A stretch of 64,000 nucleotides of DNA from NCBI GenBank assembly GCA_963692465.1, contig OY829943.1, forward strand, positions 1,984,001 through 2,048,000, in the 5' to 3' direction. The notes under the pieces were generated by a model. It saw only the letters and a program-made list of their open reading frames with translations. It made no database searches and was not told the DNA's origin. This document shows, one piece after another, positions 27,891-36,625 of the stretch. The first letter of the stretch is position 1. Each line of letters starts with the position of its first letter. A program made the position numbers and the translations under genes. This DNA comes from JAUZOB01 sp963692465 (lineage in GTDB: Bacteria > Bacteroidota > Bacteroidia > Bacteroidales > Prolixibacteraceae).

Positions 27891-29087
27891 ATGCAAACTA
27901 TTGATACTTATAATTTTGCAGGTAAAAGAGCGTTGGTACGTGTGGATTTCAATGTTCCATTGAATGAAAATTTTCAGATTACCGACGACACCCGTATGAG
28001 GGCTGCTCTCCCAACACTTAAAGCAATTCTTGATAAAGGCGGTTCTGTAATCGTAATGTCACATCTCGGTCGTCCGAAAAACGGACCTGAAGATAAGTTC
28101 TCGCTAAAACACCTGGTCGCTCATTTATCTGAACTTCTTGGCGGACTAAAAGTGCACATTGCTCCCGATTGTATCGGTGCAGAAACCAAAGCCATTGCCA
28201 AAGCGTTGAAGCCGGGTGAGGTTTTGATTCTTGAAAACCTTCGGTTCCACAAGGAAGAAGAAAAAGGAGATGTTGAGTTTGCTCGTCAACTGTCTGAATT
28301 AGGCGACTGTTGGGTTAACGATGCTTTCGGAACAGCACATCGTGCACATGCTTCCACAGCCGTTATTGCTCAGTTCTTTCCCAATGACAAAATGTTTGGA
28401 CATCTGATCAATAGTGAGTTAAGTAGTCTTGACAAAGTATTAAAGGCACCTAAACGTCCTTTTACTGCTATTATGGGAGGTTCAAAAGTCTCCAGTAAAA
28501 TCACCATCATTGAGAATCTGCTTAGCAAAGTAGATAACCTCATCATTGGTGGTGGAATGACTTTTACTTTTGTTAAAGCTCAGGGCGGTAAAATTGGAAA
28601 ATCACTGGTTGAAAACGACTATCTGGAATTAGCAAAAGAGATTCTTAAAAAAGCAGACGCTAAAGGGGTTAAGGTCTATATTATGACTGATGCCATTGAA
28701 GCAGACGCTTTTGCTGCTGATGCCAACAGTAAAGTTGTTCCGGTTGGTCAGATTGATGACGAATGGTTAGGCCTTGATTCCGGTCCCGAATCGGACAAAG
28801 TCTTTGCAGAAGTCGTTAAAAATTCAGGAACGATTCTTTGGAATGGTCCTATCGGAGTGTTCGAAATGGATAAGTTTGCCGGTGGAACCAAATCTGTTGG
28901 GGCTGCCATTGTTGAAGCAACTAAAAAAGGCGCTTTCTCTTTGATTGGAGGAGGTGATTCGGTTGCCGCTGTTAACAAATTCGGTTTTGCTGATGGTGTC
29001 TCTTACATCTCAACAGCAGGTGGTGCTTTACTGGAATATCTTGAAGGTCGTACTCTTCCTGGTATTGCTGCTGTACGTGGCGAATAA
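27891..29087 (+). CDS. pgk: Phosphoglycerate kinase
   Basis: 398 residues catalysing ATP formation from 1,3-bisphosphoglycerate in glycolysis. Motifs: RALVRVDFNVPL (signature), SHLGRPKNGPE, ENLRFHKEEEKGD, DAFGTAHRAHAST, GGSKVSSKITIIENLL, and the nucleotide-binding GGGDSVAAVNKFG near the C-terminus. ATG at 27891 is used instead of an in-frame TTG at 27867 because the protein then starts MQTIDTYNFAGKRAL, as in the family, and the -7 element at 27854 lies at a suitable distance. Monocistronic, with its own terminator. Confidence 0.97.
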   Translation: MQTIDTYNFAGKRALVRVDFNVPLNENFQITDDTRMRAALPTLKAILDKGGSVIVMSHLGRPKNGPEDKFSLKHLVAHLSELLGGLKVHIAPDCIGAETKAIAKALKPGEVLILENLRFHKEEEKGDVEFARQLSELGDCWVNDAFGTAHRAHASTAVIAQFFPNDKMFGHLINSELSSLDKVLKAPKRPFTAIMGGSKVSSKITIIENLLSKVDNLIIGGGMTFTFVKAQGGKIGKSLVENDYLELAKEILKKADAKGVKVYIMTDAIEADAFAADANSKVVPVGQIDDEWLGLDSGPESDKVFAEVVKNSGTILWNGPIGVFEMDKFAGGTKSVGAAIVEATKKGAFSLIGGGDSVAAVNKFGFADGVSYISTAGGALLEYLEGRTLPGIAAVRGE

Positions 29088-29109
29088 TAAGAATTATTCA
29101 GATATTTTT

Positions 29110-29145
29110 AGAGGCTATCTAATCCAATAGATAGCCTCTTTTTTT
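29110..29145 (+). terminator. Terminator of pgk
   Basis: An 11-bp stem (29110-29120 with 29129-29139), loop AATCCAAT, followed by a run of seven T. Confidence 0.9.
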
Positions 29146-29231
29146 GTTCGTTATTATTAGGTCTTCCGACAGCAGGGCTGTGTACGTTGAGGGAAGTGAG
29201 CGGAGAAGATCAGAAACCGGTCTGTTTAATG

Positions 29232-29912
29232 TCAGTGATTAATTGTCTGCGATTCCATCAATGCCGAAGCGAGGAGCAAATCGGACGGATGAGTGATTTT
29301 AATGTTTTCAAGGTTTCCTTCTGTTAGAGATATTGGAAAGCCCAATTTCTCAACTACTGAAGCATCGTCGGTGAATTCGGGGAGATATTCCTGATTATAT
29401 GCTTTGATAATAATCGCTGTGCGAAAAACCTGTGGGGTTTGAACTGAAACATAACGACTGCGATCGACCGCTATGGATGCTTCCTCGTTTAGCTGACGAA
29501 TTGATTCATTGACCGGAAGCACCGGAATAGCTGTTCCTTTTTTGATAGCCAGAGCCAGGCATCGGGTGAGGGTTGCGAGACTGACTAGTGGACGTACCCC
29601 ATCGTGGATAAAGACAATGCCTTCCCGATCAATCAGGCGAAGTGCATTTTTGACTGATTCAAACCTTGTCGATCCGCCTTCGACAATTTGGTGTGGAATT
29701 GTATCCGGAATTTCGGCAACCAGCTTTTTCCAGTAATAAATTTGGTCTTTAGGTAAGGCCAGAATGATTTCCATTTCGGGATCGAACCGGTGAAAGACGG
29801 AAAGAGTATGGAAAAGAATAGGTCTTCCCAAAAGCATGAGGAACTGTTTTGGAATGGCACTTTCCATTCTTGACCCATTGCCTCCGGCAACAATCAATGC
29901 GTATTTTTTCAT
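29232..29912 (-). CDS. ispD: 2-C-methyl-D-erythritol 4-phosphate cytidylyltransferase
   Basis: 226-residue nucleotidyltransferase of the MEP isoprenoid pathway. Visible motifs: ALIVAGGNGSRMESAIPKQF (CTP-binding loop), FIHDGVRPLVS, VLPVNESIRQ and VQTPQVFRTAII. The closest alternative, ribitol-5-phosphate cytidylyltransferase, is less likely given the absence of a linked dehydrogenase. ATG at 29912 follows GGGAAAG; a longer frame to 29981 is rejected because a promoter element at 29929-29936 lies within it. Convergent with pgk. Confidence 0.92.
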   Translation of the reverse strand: MKKYALIVAGGNGSRMESAIPKQFLMLLGRPILFHTLSVFHRFDPEMEIILALPKDQIYYWKKLVAEIPDTIPHQIVEGGSTRFESVKNALRLIDREGIVFIHDGVRPLVSLATLTRCLALAIKKGTAIPVLPVNESIRQLNEEASIAVDRSRYVSVQTPQVFRTAIIIKAYNQEYLPEFTDDASVVEKLGFPISLTEGNLENIKITHPSDLLLASALMESQTINH

Positions 29913-29928
29913 CTTTCCCTGTTTTATG

Positions 29929-29936
29929 CAAAAATA
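29929..29936 (-). promoter_or_regulatory. Candidate -7 element for ispD
   Basis: Minus-strand TATTTTTG fits TAnnTTTG, 16 bases before the chosen ispD start, which gives a very short leader. Confidence 0.5.
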
Positions 29937-30455
29937 CAAAGGAGAAATTGTTTTTTCATCTTTGGAGTATAAAGTTGTCAAATAATACGGGTTTTCCCAT
30001 TGCTGCTATTGTTTTTGTTCTTTAAAGGATTGGCTATCTATTTTTACTATAGTATAAGTTGGGTATAGCAGTGGTAACAGTCACCGGATTGGGAGGGGCT
30101 CCCTGGGGGTTCTGAGGTGTTTCGCACCAGTGATTCACCTTTAGACCACCTATAAACCACCTTTATGGTCTATCGGTAATCCTTAGGTTAAGTTATATTG
30201 GTATCCTATTTTGTGGTTAATCGCTTGGAATCAGGGGAACCCGAAATATGAATAAATGGAGAACTTACGCAGAAAATATTTTGTGAGAGCCAAGAGATCC
30301 GTGAAAATCTGTATCTTGTATCTAAGTGCGATGTCGGGTAGAAAAGAATAAAAGAGGAAGTTGTAAGTTTTATTGCCGGTGTTGTTTTAATTTAGTGTTT
30401 TGCTTGTGGTTCTGGGTTTTTTGTGTGAATAATTTGGGTATCAGTTAAATCGGTT
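29937..30455. other. Intergenic region between ispD and yidD, with possible RNA structure
   Basis: No convincing ORF. Bases about 30060-30175 are richer in G and C than the rest and hold several short inverted repeats: GGTG/CACC around TTTCG at 30117-30128, and a hairpin TAGACC/GGTCTA (30142-30147 with 30167-30172) enclosing ATAAA/TTTAT. Two copies of ACCACCT stand 11 bases apart in the same hairpin. This could be a small non-coding RNA or a decayed gene. The rest (30200-30455) shows nothing recognisable apart from the yidD leader. Confidence 0.35.
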
Positions 30456-30719
30456 ATGAAAAGGATGAAAAAAATATTGATTTGGTTTCTTAGCTTGCCG
30501 GTACATTTTTACCGATACGTTATTTCGCCGCTGAAACCACCCTCATGCAGGCATGTTCCTACGTGCTCGCAATATGCACTGGAAGCTTTAAAAATTCACG
30601 GACCGATTAAAGGGTTGTGGCTTGCAACCTGGCGAATATTACGATGTAACCCATGGGGAACTTCAGGATATGATCCGGTCCCGCCCAAGAAAGTAAGACA
30701 TTCAAAAGAGAAAAAATAA
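30456..30719 (+). CDS. yidD: Membrane protein insertion efficiency factor YidD
   Basis: 87 residues with the complete family signature: an amphipathic N-terminus, FYRYVISPLKPPSCRHVPTCSQYALEAL (seen in two parts around residues 18-45), ALKIHGPIKGLWLATWRILRCNPW and GYDPVPPKK. YidD helps the YidC/Sec pathway insert membrane proteins and is peripheral on the inner membrane. A second ATG three codons in (30465) is equally possible. Here it is followed after 13 bases by a metal-importer operon instead of its more common neighbours rnpA, rpmH or yidC. Confidence 0.93.
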   Translation: MKRMKKILIWFLSLPVHFYRYVISPLKPPSCRHVPTCSQYALEALKIHGPIKGLWLATWRILRCNPWGTSGYDPVPPKKVRHSKEKK

Positions 30720-30732
30720 TATTTATCTATTC

Positions 30733-31617
30733 ATGAAAAGAATTTTGCTATTGGTGTTACTGGCTGTGATTTGCCTCTCGTGTCGAAGAGCAGGTCCTCG
30801 TGGAGATCAGCTTTCGGTTACAGTCAGTATTTTTCCTCAAAAGTATTTTGTTGAACAAATCGGGGGTCGTTTTGTTGACGTGAATGTCATGATTGCTACC
30901 GGAATGAGCCATGAAAGTTATTCGCCAACGCCCCGGCAATTGCAGGAGCTAGGGCATTCAAAGGCGTATATTGAAATTGGGGAATTGGGTTTTGAGAAAA
31001 TTTGGATGTCTAAAATCAGTGCGATGAATCGGGGAATGAAGGTCTATAATTGTTCTGAAGGAATTCAGTACCGACGTTTTACCGGTGAAAAAGAGGAGGT
31101 TCAACAAACTCATCTTCCTTCTGATTATAGCGTTTTTGACCCTCATGTGTGGATGTGTCCGAGCAATGTGAAAATTATTGCTGCGAATATTCTAAAAGAA
31201 CTTTCAGAATTAGATCCAGTACACAGGCGGGAGTACCAGCGTAATTATAAAATGTTTATTGCTAAAGTCGATGCGGTGAAACAGCTTGCAGATACAAAAT
31301 TGAGCGGACATAAAGGGGCAAAGTTTATGATCTTTCACCCGGCATTGGGATATTTGGCAGAGGACTATCAGTTACAGCAGATCTCAATTGAAACGGATGG
31401 CAAAGAACCCTCTGCGCGTCATTTGCGGACGGTTATTGATCAGGCAAAAGCCATGGGAATTAAAGTTATCTTTGTACAGAAAGAATTTAGTGTCTCTCAG
31501 TCTGAAACTATTTCGAGAGAAATCGGCGGTAAAGTGATACAGCTTGACCCTATGGCGTATGACTGGGATGGGCAGATGCGAAAGATGATTACCGATCTTT
31601 CCGCTGCATTAAATTAG
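30733..31617 (+). CDS. znuA: Zinc/manganese ABC transporter substrate-binding lipoprotein
   Basis: 294-residue lipoprotein (AVICLSC, Cys17) of the ZnuA/TroA cluster-9 family: VSIFPQKYFVEQIGG at the start, metal-ligand regions MSHESYSPTPRQ, DPHVWMCPSN and IFHPALGYLAEDY, and a C-terminal LDPMAYDW. It lacks a His-rich loop. Zinc, manganese or iron could be bound; the His-His-His pattern favours zinc. It is followed after four bases by the ATPase gene, and then the permease. Confidence 0.9.
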   Translation: MKRILLLVLLAVICLSCRRAGPRGDQLSVTVSIFPQKYFVEQIGGRFVDVNVMIATGMSHESYSPTPRQLQELGHSKAYIEIGELGFEKIWMSKISAMNRGMKVYNCSEGIQYRRFTGEKEEVQQTHLPSDYSVFDPHVWMCPSNVKIIAANILKELSELDPVHRREYQRNYKMFIAKVDAVKQLADTKLSGHKGAKFMIFHPALGYLAEDYQLQQISIETDGKEPSARHLRTVIDQAKAMGIKVIFVQKEFSVSQSETISREIGGKVIQLDPMAYDWDGQMRKMITDLSAALN

Positions 31618-31621
31618 ATAA

Positions 31622-32365
31622 ATGGCAAACTTGATTGAAATAAAGGACTTAACGGTTGCTTATGATGACCAGGTCGTGTTGGAAAAGGTGAATCTGACGA
31701 TTGGTGATCACGACTTTTTAGGGGTGATTGGTCCGAATGGAGGAGGAAAGACCACTTTGCTGAAGGCCATACTGGGGTTGGTCAAGATCCAGAGCGGAAC
31801 CATTACATTTCCTGAAAGCGACCGTAAAGAGGGTTTAATCGGTTATCTCCCGCAGATGCAGAAAATTGATTTTAAATTTCCAATAACCGTATTTGAAGTG
31901 GTTCGTTCGGGGTTTCAGACCCGGCGTTCCTTAATTAACCGGTTTAGCCGGGAAGATAATGATCGGGCATCGCAAGTGCTTGAAGAAATGGGAATTGCTC
32001 AATTGAGGAGAAAGCCGATAGGCGAACTGTCTGGCGGACAGATGCAACGGGTTTTTTTATGCCGGGCACTGGTTTCTTCTCCCCGGATGCTTATTCTTGA
32101 TGAACCCAATACGTATGTCGATAACAAATTCGAAAGTGAGTTATATGAGCACCTCCGGAAGCTGAATGAACGGATGGCTATTGTGTTGGTTTCACATGAT
32201 GTGGGGACTATTGCTTATTATGTCAAGACCATTGCTTGTGTAAACCGCAATTTGTACTATCATCCTTCAAGTGATATTACAGCGGAGCAACTCGAAGCCT
32301 ATAATTGTCCGATTCAGCTGATTACCCATGGAACTATTCCTCATACTGTTTTACATTCACATTGA
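31622..32365 (+). CDS. znuC: Zinc/manganese ABC transporter ATP-binding protein
   Basis: 247-residue ABC ATPase: Walker A GPNGGGKTTLLKAILG, Q-loop YLPQMQKIDFKFP, signature LSGGQMQRVFLCRAL, Walker B MLILDEPNTYVD (the usual second catalytic region keeps the Glu) and switch VSHDVGTIA. The Q-loop region and gene order identify the metal-importer subclass. It ends two bases before the permease start. Confidence 0.93.
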   Translation: MANLIEIKDLTVAYDDQVVLEKVNLTIGDHDFLGVIGPNGGGKTTLLKAILGLVKIQSGTITFPESDRKEGLIGYLPQMQKIDFKFPITVFEVVRSGFQTRRSLINRFSREDNDRASQVLEEMGIAQLRRKPIGELSGGQMQRVFLCRALVSSPRMLILDEPNTYVDNKFESELYEHLRKLNERMAIVLVSHDVGTIAYYVKTIACVNRNLYYHPSSDITAEQLEAYNCPIQLITHGTIPHTVLHSH

Positions 32366-32367
32366 TC

Positions 32368-33198
32368 ATGGATACATTTTTAGGATTATTTCGATACGAA
32401 TTCTTCCAGAATGCCTTTTGGGCTGCTTTGTTTGCTGCAATAAGTTGTGGTATTATCGGGGCGTATATTGTTGCCCGGAGAATTGTATTTATCAGCGGAG
32501 GAATAACGCATGCCTCATTTGGCGGAGTGGGACTTGCCTATTATCTGGGTTTTAATCCGATTTTAGGAGCAGCCATCTTCGGTGTTTTCTCAGCATTAGG
32601 AATTCAGTATTTTTCGGATCGGGGCAATATACGTGAGGATTCAGCTATTGCAATCTGGTGGTCGCTTGGGATGGCACTCGGAATCCTTTTTGTTTCATTA
32701 ACTCCTGGATATGCGCCTAATCTGATGAGTTATTTATTTGGCAATATCATTATTGTGAGCCATGGCGACCTTTTTTGGATGGGACTATTGGCGTTGTTTG
32801 TCATCTTGTTTTTTATCTCGTTTTTCCACATAATTCTTTATATTGCTTTTGATGCGGAATTTGCCCGGGCCAATCGGTTACCGGTCCGGTTGTTTAATAG
32901 TATCATGATCAGCTTGGTTGCCCTGGCGATTGTGGTAAACATCAAAGTGGTCGGAATTATTTTAGTGATTTCGTTGTTGACCATTCCGCAGGTAACTGCC
33001 GGCTTGTATACGAAGGATTTCCGAAAGATGATATTTGGTTCGATTATATTCGGATTCATTGGATCTTTTTCCGGACTGATGTTTTCCTATTATCTGGATA
33101 TCCCGTCAGGGGCAAGTATCATTGTTGCATTAGTGCTCGTTTACTCGATTATGTGGGGGATAAAGCGGCTTCTGAAATTGCGAATGAATATTCAATAA
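32368..33198 (+). CDS. znuB: Zinc/manganese ABC transporter permease
   Basis: 276-residue membrane protein of the cluster-9 permease family with about eight or nine hydrophobic segments; GIIGAYIVARRIVFISGGITHASFGG is the family's conserved stretch (split over residues 22-47). ATG at 32368 is chosen; an in-frame upstream codon at 32305 would overlap the ATPase gene by 60 bases. With znuA and znuC it forms a full importer. Confidence 0.92.
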   Translation: MDTFLGLFRYEFFQNAFWAALFAAISCGIIGAYIVARRIVFISGGITHASFGGVGLAYYLGFNPILGAAIFGVFSALGIQYFSDRGNIREDSAIAIWWSLGMALGILFVSLTPGYAPNLMSYLFGNIIIVSHGDLFWMGLLALFVILFFISFFHIILYIAFDAEFARANRLPVRLFNSIMISLVALAIVVNIKVVGIILVISLLTIPQVTAGLYTKDFRKMIFGSIIFGFIGSFSGLMFSYYLDIPSGASIIVALVLVYSIMWGIKRLLKLRMNIQ

Positions 33199-33221
33199 TC
33201 ACATTTGAAAAAGGAATCATT

Positions 33222-33887
33222 ATGAAAGAAGTTCTTGATTTTTTAAGAGATTTGAGAGAGAATAATAATTCGGAGTGGTTTCATGCGAATAAAGAGCGAT
33301 ATGACTCGGCTCGTGCGAAGTTTCTTGCCCTCGTAGAGGTTCTGAATGCTGGTGTTTGTCAGTTTGACGAATCAATTCAGATGGTTGATCCGAAGAAAAG
33401 TGTATTCCGTATTTTTCGGGATGTGCGGTTTTCACATGACAAGACTCCGTATAAAATAAATTTCGGAGGATTTATCTGTAAGGGTGGGCGTAACAGTGGC
33501 CGTTCGGGGTATTACTTGCATCTTGAACCGGATGGGGCCTTCGTCGGAGGTGGAATCTATATGCCGCCGACTGATGTGTTAAAGTCGATCCGGCAAGAAA
33601 TCTATAACAGTCCGGAAGAGTTTCTTTCCATTATTGAAAATGATTCTTTTCGGTCTAACTATCCGCCTCTTTATGCCGATGATAAATTAAAAATGGCCCC
33701 TAAAGGATTTCCTAAAGATTTTGAGCACATTGATTTATTGAAATATCGATCGTATACGGTAATGGCACCCTTGGAGGAGTCTGTTATTTTGTCTCCAGAT
33801 CTGGCTGATTTTGCGTTACGAAAATTTGAAGTGTTGGAACCCTTCAATACCTTTTTAAACCGGGGCATTGATTATCGTGAGGAATAA
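33222..33887 (+). CDS. DUF2461 (TIGR02453) family protein
   Basis: 221 residues beginning LDFLRDLRENNNSEWFHANKERYD, the typical start of the DUF2461 family, followed by FRIFRDVRFSHDKTPYKINF and GYYLHLEPDGAFVGGGIYMP. No enzyme activity is established for the family as far as I know. It starts 23 bases after znuB with the ribosome site AAAGGAATCATT before ATG, so it is probably the last gene of the zinc-importer operon. A longer frame starting at 33153 inside znuB is rejected. Confidence 0.88.
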   Translation: MKEVLDFLRDLRENNNSEWFHANKERYDSARAKFLALVEVLNAGVCQFDESIQMVDPKKSVFRIFRDVRFSHDKTPYKINFGGFICKGGRNSGRSGYYLHLEPDGAFVGGGIYMPPTDVLKSIRQEIYNSPEEFLSIIENDSFRSNYPPLYADDKLKMAPKGFPKDFEHIDLLKYRSYTVMAPLEESVILSPDLADFALRKFEVLEPFNTFLNRGIDYREE

Positions 33888-33892
33888 CATCG

Positions 33893-34981
33893 TTAGATGT
33901 ATTCCTCTCCATAATTAATTCGGATATCGTTAACAATTTGCCTGATTTGCTGTTCGTTTTGTTTTTTACAAATCAGAAGAGTCTGGTCCGATTCAACTAC
34001 TATATAGTCTTTCAGGCCCTGAATAACAACCAGTCTTCCATCGGAGGCGTGAACAATGCAGTTTCGTGAGTTGTAAGCTTCAACGTTGCCGTTTAAAATG
34101 GCATTTCCGTTTTTGTCTTTTTCGCTGTTGTCGTAGAGAGAACTCCATGTTCCCAAGTCGGACCAACCAAAGTCGGCTGTGAGGACGTAAACATTTGATG
34201 CTTTTTCCATAATGCCGTAGTCGATTGAGATATTGGGGCATTCTGGGTAGACCTTATTTAAGAAGCTGATTTCATTTTCCGTATCGTAAAATTCATATCC
34301 ATTTTCAAAAAGACGGCCGACTTCGGGAAGGTGCTGTTCGAATGCCTCTAAAATTGCATCAAGCGAACAAATAAATATTCCTGAGTTCCAATAGAAGTCT
34401 CCGCTTTCCAGGAAAACCATTGCCATCTTGGTATCCGGTTTTTCAGTGAATGTTTTTACCTTAAAGAGGTTTTTGAGTGAGCCGAAAGGAACTTTTTTGT
34501 TTGCCTGGATATATCCATATCCGGTCTCGGGACGATTGGGTTGGATACCGAGCGTGAGGAGTGCATTTTCCTGCTCGACAAAGACCAGTCCGTTTTTAAT
34601 CTGTCGAAAGAACTCTTCTTCTTTGGTAATCAGGTGATCAGAAGGAGCTACAATGATGTTGGCATGAGCATTTCTTTTTTTGATTTTTTGGCAGGCATAA
34701 GCAATGCAGGGAGCGGTGTTTCTTCTTAGTGGTTCTGTAAGTATTTGATCTTCCTTTAATTGCGGAATTTGCGATAAGACAAGATTTGCATATTTGGAAC
34801 TGGTAACAACCAGAATGTTCTCGAGTGGGCAAATTGCCAAAATTCGTTCAAAGGTCTGCTGCAGTAAACTTTTCCCAACGCCAAGAATATCAAGAAATTG
34901 TTTGGGCCTGCAACTTCTGCTCAGAGGCCAGAAACGGCTGCCGATGCCACCAGCCATTATAATACAGTATGTATTGTTCAT
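33893..34981 (-). CDS. manC: Mannose-1-phosphate guanylyltransferase
   Basis: 362-residue GDP-mannose pyrophosphorylase of the short form (without the phosphomannose isomerase domain): CIIMAGGIGSRFWPLSRSCR with RPKQFLDILG at the N-terminus, VAPSDHLI, RPETGYGYI, FTEKPD and the late YGIMEKASNVYV. It supplies GDP-mannose for polysaccharide or glycoprotein synthesis. Only five bases separate its stop from that of the convergent DUF2461 gene. A promoter element at 35007-35014 gives a short leader. Confidence 0.92.
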   Translation of the reverse strand: MNNTYCIIMAGGIGSRFWPLSRSCRPKQFLDILGVGKSLLQQTFERILAICPLENILVVTSSKYANLVLSQIPQLKEDQILTEPLRRNTAPCIAYACQKIKKRNAHANIIVAPSDHLITKEEEFFRQIKNGLVFVEQENALLTLGIQPNRPETGYGYIQANKKVPFGSLKNLFKVKTFTEKPDTKMAMVFLESGDFYWNSGIFICSLDAILEAFEQHLPEVGRLFENGYEFYDTENEISFLNKVYPECPNISIDYGIMEKASNVYVLTADFGWSDLGTWSSLYDNSEKDKNGNAILNGNVEAYNSRNCIVHASDGRLVVIQGLKDYIVVESDQTLLICKKQNEQQIRQIVNDIRINYGEEYI

Positions 34982-35006
34982 GCTTTTATCATTCGATTTC
35001 TATTAC

Positions 35007-35014
35007 CAAATATA
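35007..35014 (-). promoter_or_regulatory. Candidate -7 element for manC
   Basis: Minus-strand TATATTTG, a full match to TAnnTTTG, 25 bases before the manC ATG. Confidence 0.5.
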
Positions 35015-35086
35015 CGGCAATTTGTATAGATGAAAAATTAATAGAGATGATTCGAGTGTTTTTAATGGATAGACGTAGTGAAGGAT

Positions 35087-35094
35087 TAATTTTG
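35087..35094 (+). promoter_or_regulatory. Candidate -7 element for mlaE
   Basis: TAATTTTG fits TAnnTTTG, 22 bases before the mlaE ATG; divergent from the manC element. Confidence 0.45.
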
Positions 35095-35116
35095 TATTTT
35101 TATCAAAAATTAAAAG

Positions 35117-35860
35117 ATGCACCTTTTGTTTTTTCATATTGGCCGTTATATGCAGCTGATGCGTAAGGTTTTCTCTAAGCCTGAGAAGTTAAAGGTTTAT
35201 TATAATCTTACGATGCAAGAGATTGAAGTCTTAGGGCTTAACTCGATTGGATTGGTTGTGCTTGTCGCTATTTTCAGTGGAGCTATTCTTGCCGTTCAGC
35301 TGGCCTATAATATGGAAAATCCGCTAGTTCCTAAAACGTTGATTGGGTTGGGAACTCGTGATGCTTTGTTGTTGGAATTTTCATCGACAATTCTGTGTAT
35401 TATCCTTGCTGGGAAAATAGGTTCACATATCTCTTCGGAGATTGGAAGTATGCGTGTTTCGGAGCAGATTGAGGCATTAGAAATGATGGGAATTAATTCG
35501 GCTGGGTATCTTATTATGCCTAAGATAGTTGCGATTGTTATTATTCTGCCGATGTTGAGTATTCTTTGTTCTTGTATTGGGATGCTGGGGGGATTCTTAT
35601 CTGTGCCATTGACCGGAACTGTGCGGATTGCCGATTACTTGAACGGGTTGACGTATTTGTTTAATCCACACTATGTTGTATTCTCGTTGGAGAAAACAGT
35701 TTTTTATGCTTTGCTTATTGGAACAATCCCTTCGTATTATGGATATTACGTTGAGGGGGGTGCGTTGGAAGTTGGAAAAGCCGGGACTAAAGCAGTTGTT
35801 GCGACTATTGTTATGATTTTATTCTCTGACTTGATTCTTACTCAACTTCTTATGAAATGA
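35117..35860 (+). CDS. mlaE: MlaE-family ABC transporter permease
   Basis: 247-residue permease of the MlaE/YrbE family, which moves phospholipids between the membranes: five hydrophobic segments, with GLNSIGLVVLVAIFSGAILAVQ, the family stretch GSHISSEIGSMRVSEQIEALEMMGI (residues about 94-118), and a C-terminal PSYYGYYVEGGALEVGKA. The stop overlaps the start of the ATPase gene (ATGA), so the two are translationally coupled. No MCE/MlaD gene adjoins. Confidence 0.92.
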   Translation: MHLLFFHIGRYMQLMRKVFSKPEKLKVYYNLTMQEIEVLGLNSIGLVVLVAIFSGAILAVQLAYNMENPLVPKTLIGLGTRDALLLEFSSTILCIILAGKIGSHISSEIGSMRVSEQIEALEMMGINSAGYLIMPKIVAIVIILPMLSILCSCIGMLGGFLSVPLTGTVRIADYLNGLTYLFNPHYVVFSLEKTVFYALLIGTIPSYYGYYVEGGALEVGKAGTKAVVATIVMILFSDLILTQLLMK

Positions 35861-36621
35861 TTGCAGTCAAAAATATTAATAAAACATTTGCCGGTAAGCA
35901 AGTATTAAAAGGAATCACGGCAACTTTTCATGATGGACAGACTAATCTGATTATCGGTCGGAGTGGGTCGGGGAAAACGGTTTTACTCAAGACGATTGCC
36001 GGGATTATTGATCCGGATCCCGAAGCTCAGATACTTTATGACAACCGTGATTATCTTGCAATGGAGTTTGCGGAAAAAAAACTACTGAGAAGCGAGATTG
36101 GAATGGTATTCCAGTTCGGAGCATTATTTGATTCTATGACGGTTGAGCAGAATGTGCGATTCCCACTGGATATGTTTTCGAACAAGTCTTCAAAGGAAAA
36201 GATGAAGCAGGTTAATTTCTGTCTTGAACGGGTTGATATTAAAGATTCGAATAAAAAACTGCCTTCGGAGTTGAGTGGGGGGATGAAAAAAAGGGTAGCC
36301 ATTGCCCGGGCTATTGCACTTAATCCCCATTATCTTTTTTGTGATGAACCGAATTCGGGACTGGATCCGATGACTGCAATTATGATCGATAAACTGATTC
36401 ACGAAATTACAGTTGAATTCGGAATAACTACGATTGTGAATACACACGATATGAATTCTGTAATGGAAATCGGTGATAAGATCATTTTCATTCATGATGG
36501 CAATAAATACTGGGAAGGCAGCAATAAAGAAGTCCTGACTTCCGACAATGAGTTGCTGAACGAGTTTATCTTCTCTTCCAATATTATGAAGGAATTGAAG
36601 GCCAATAATAATCGGCCGTAA
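35857..36621 (+). CDS. mlaF: MlaF-family ABC transporter ATP-binding protein
   Basis: 254-residue ABC ATPase: Walker A GRSGSGKTVLLKTIAG, Q-loop VFQFGALFDSMTVEQNV, typical of MlaF, signature LSGGMKKRVAIARAI, Walker B LFCDEPNSGLDP and switch NTHDMNSV. Partner of the preceding permease in lipid transport. It ends four bases before the convergent desulfidase gene with no visible terminator between them. Confidence 0.93.
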   Translation: MIAVKNINKTFAGKQVLKGITATFHDGQTNLIIGRSGSGKTVLLKTIAGIIDPDPEAQILYDNRDYLAMEFAEKKLLRSEIGMVFQFGALFDSMTVEQNVRFPLDMFSNKSSKEKMKQVNFCLERVDIKDSNKKLPSELSGGMKKRVAIARAIALNPHYLFCDEPNSGLDPMTAIMIDKLIHEITVEFGITTIVNTHDMNSVMEIGDKIIFIHDGNKYWEGSNKEVLTSDNELLNEFIFSSNIMKELKANNNRP

Positions 36622-36625
36622 CAGA

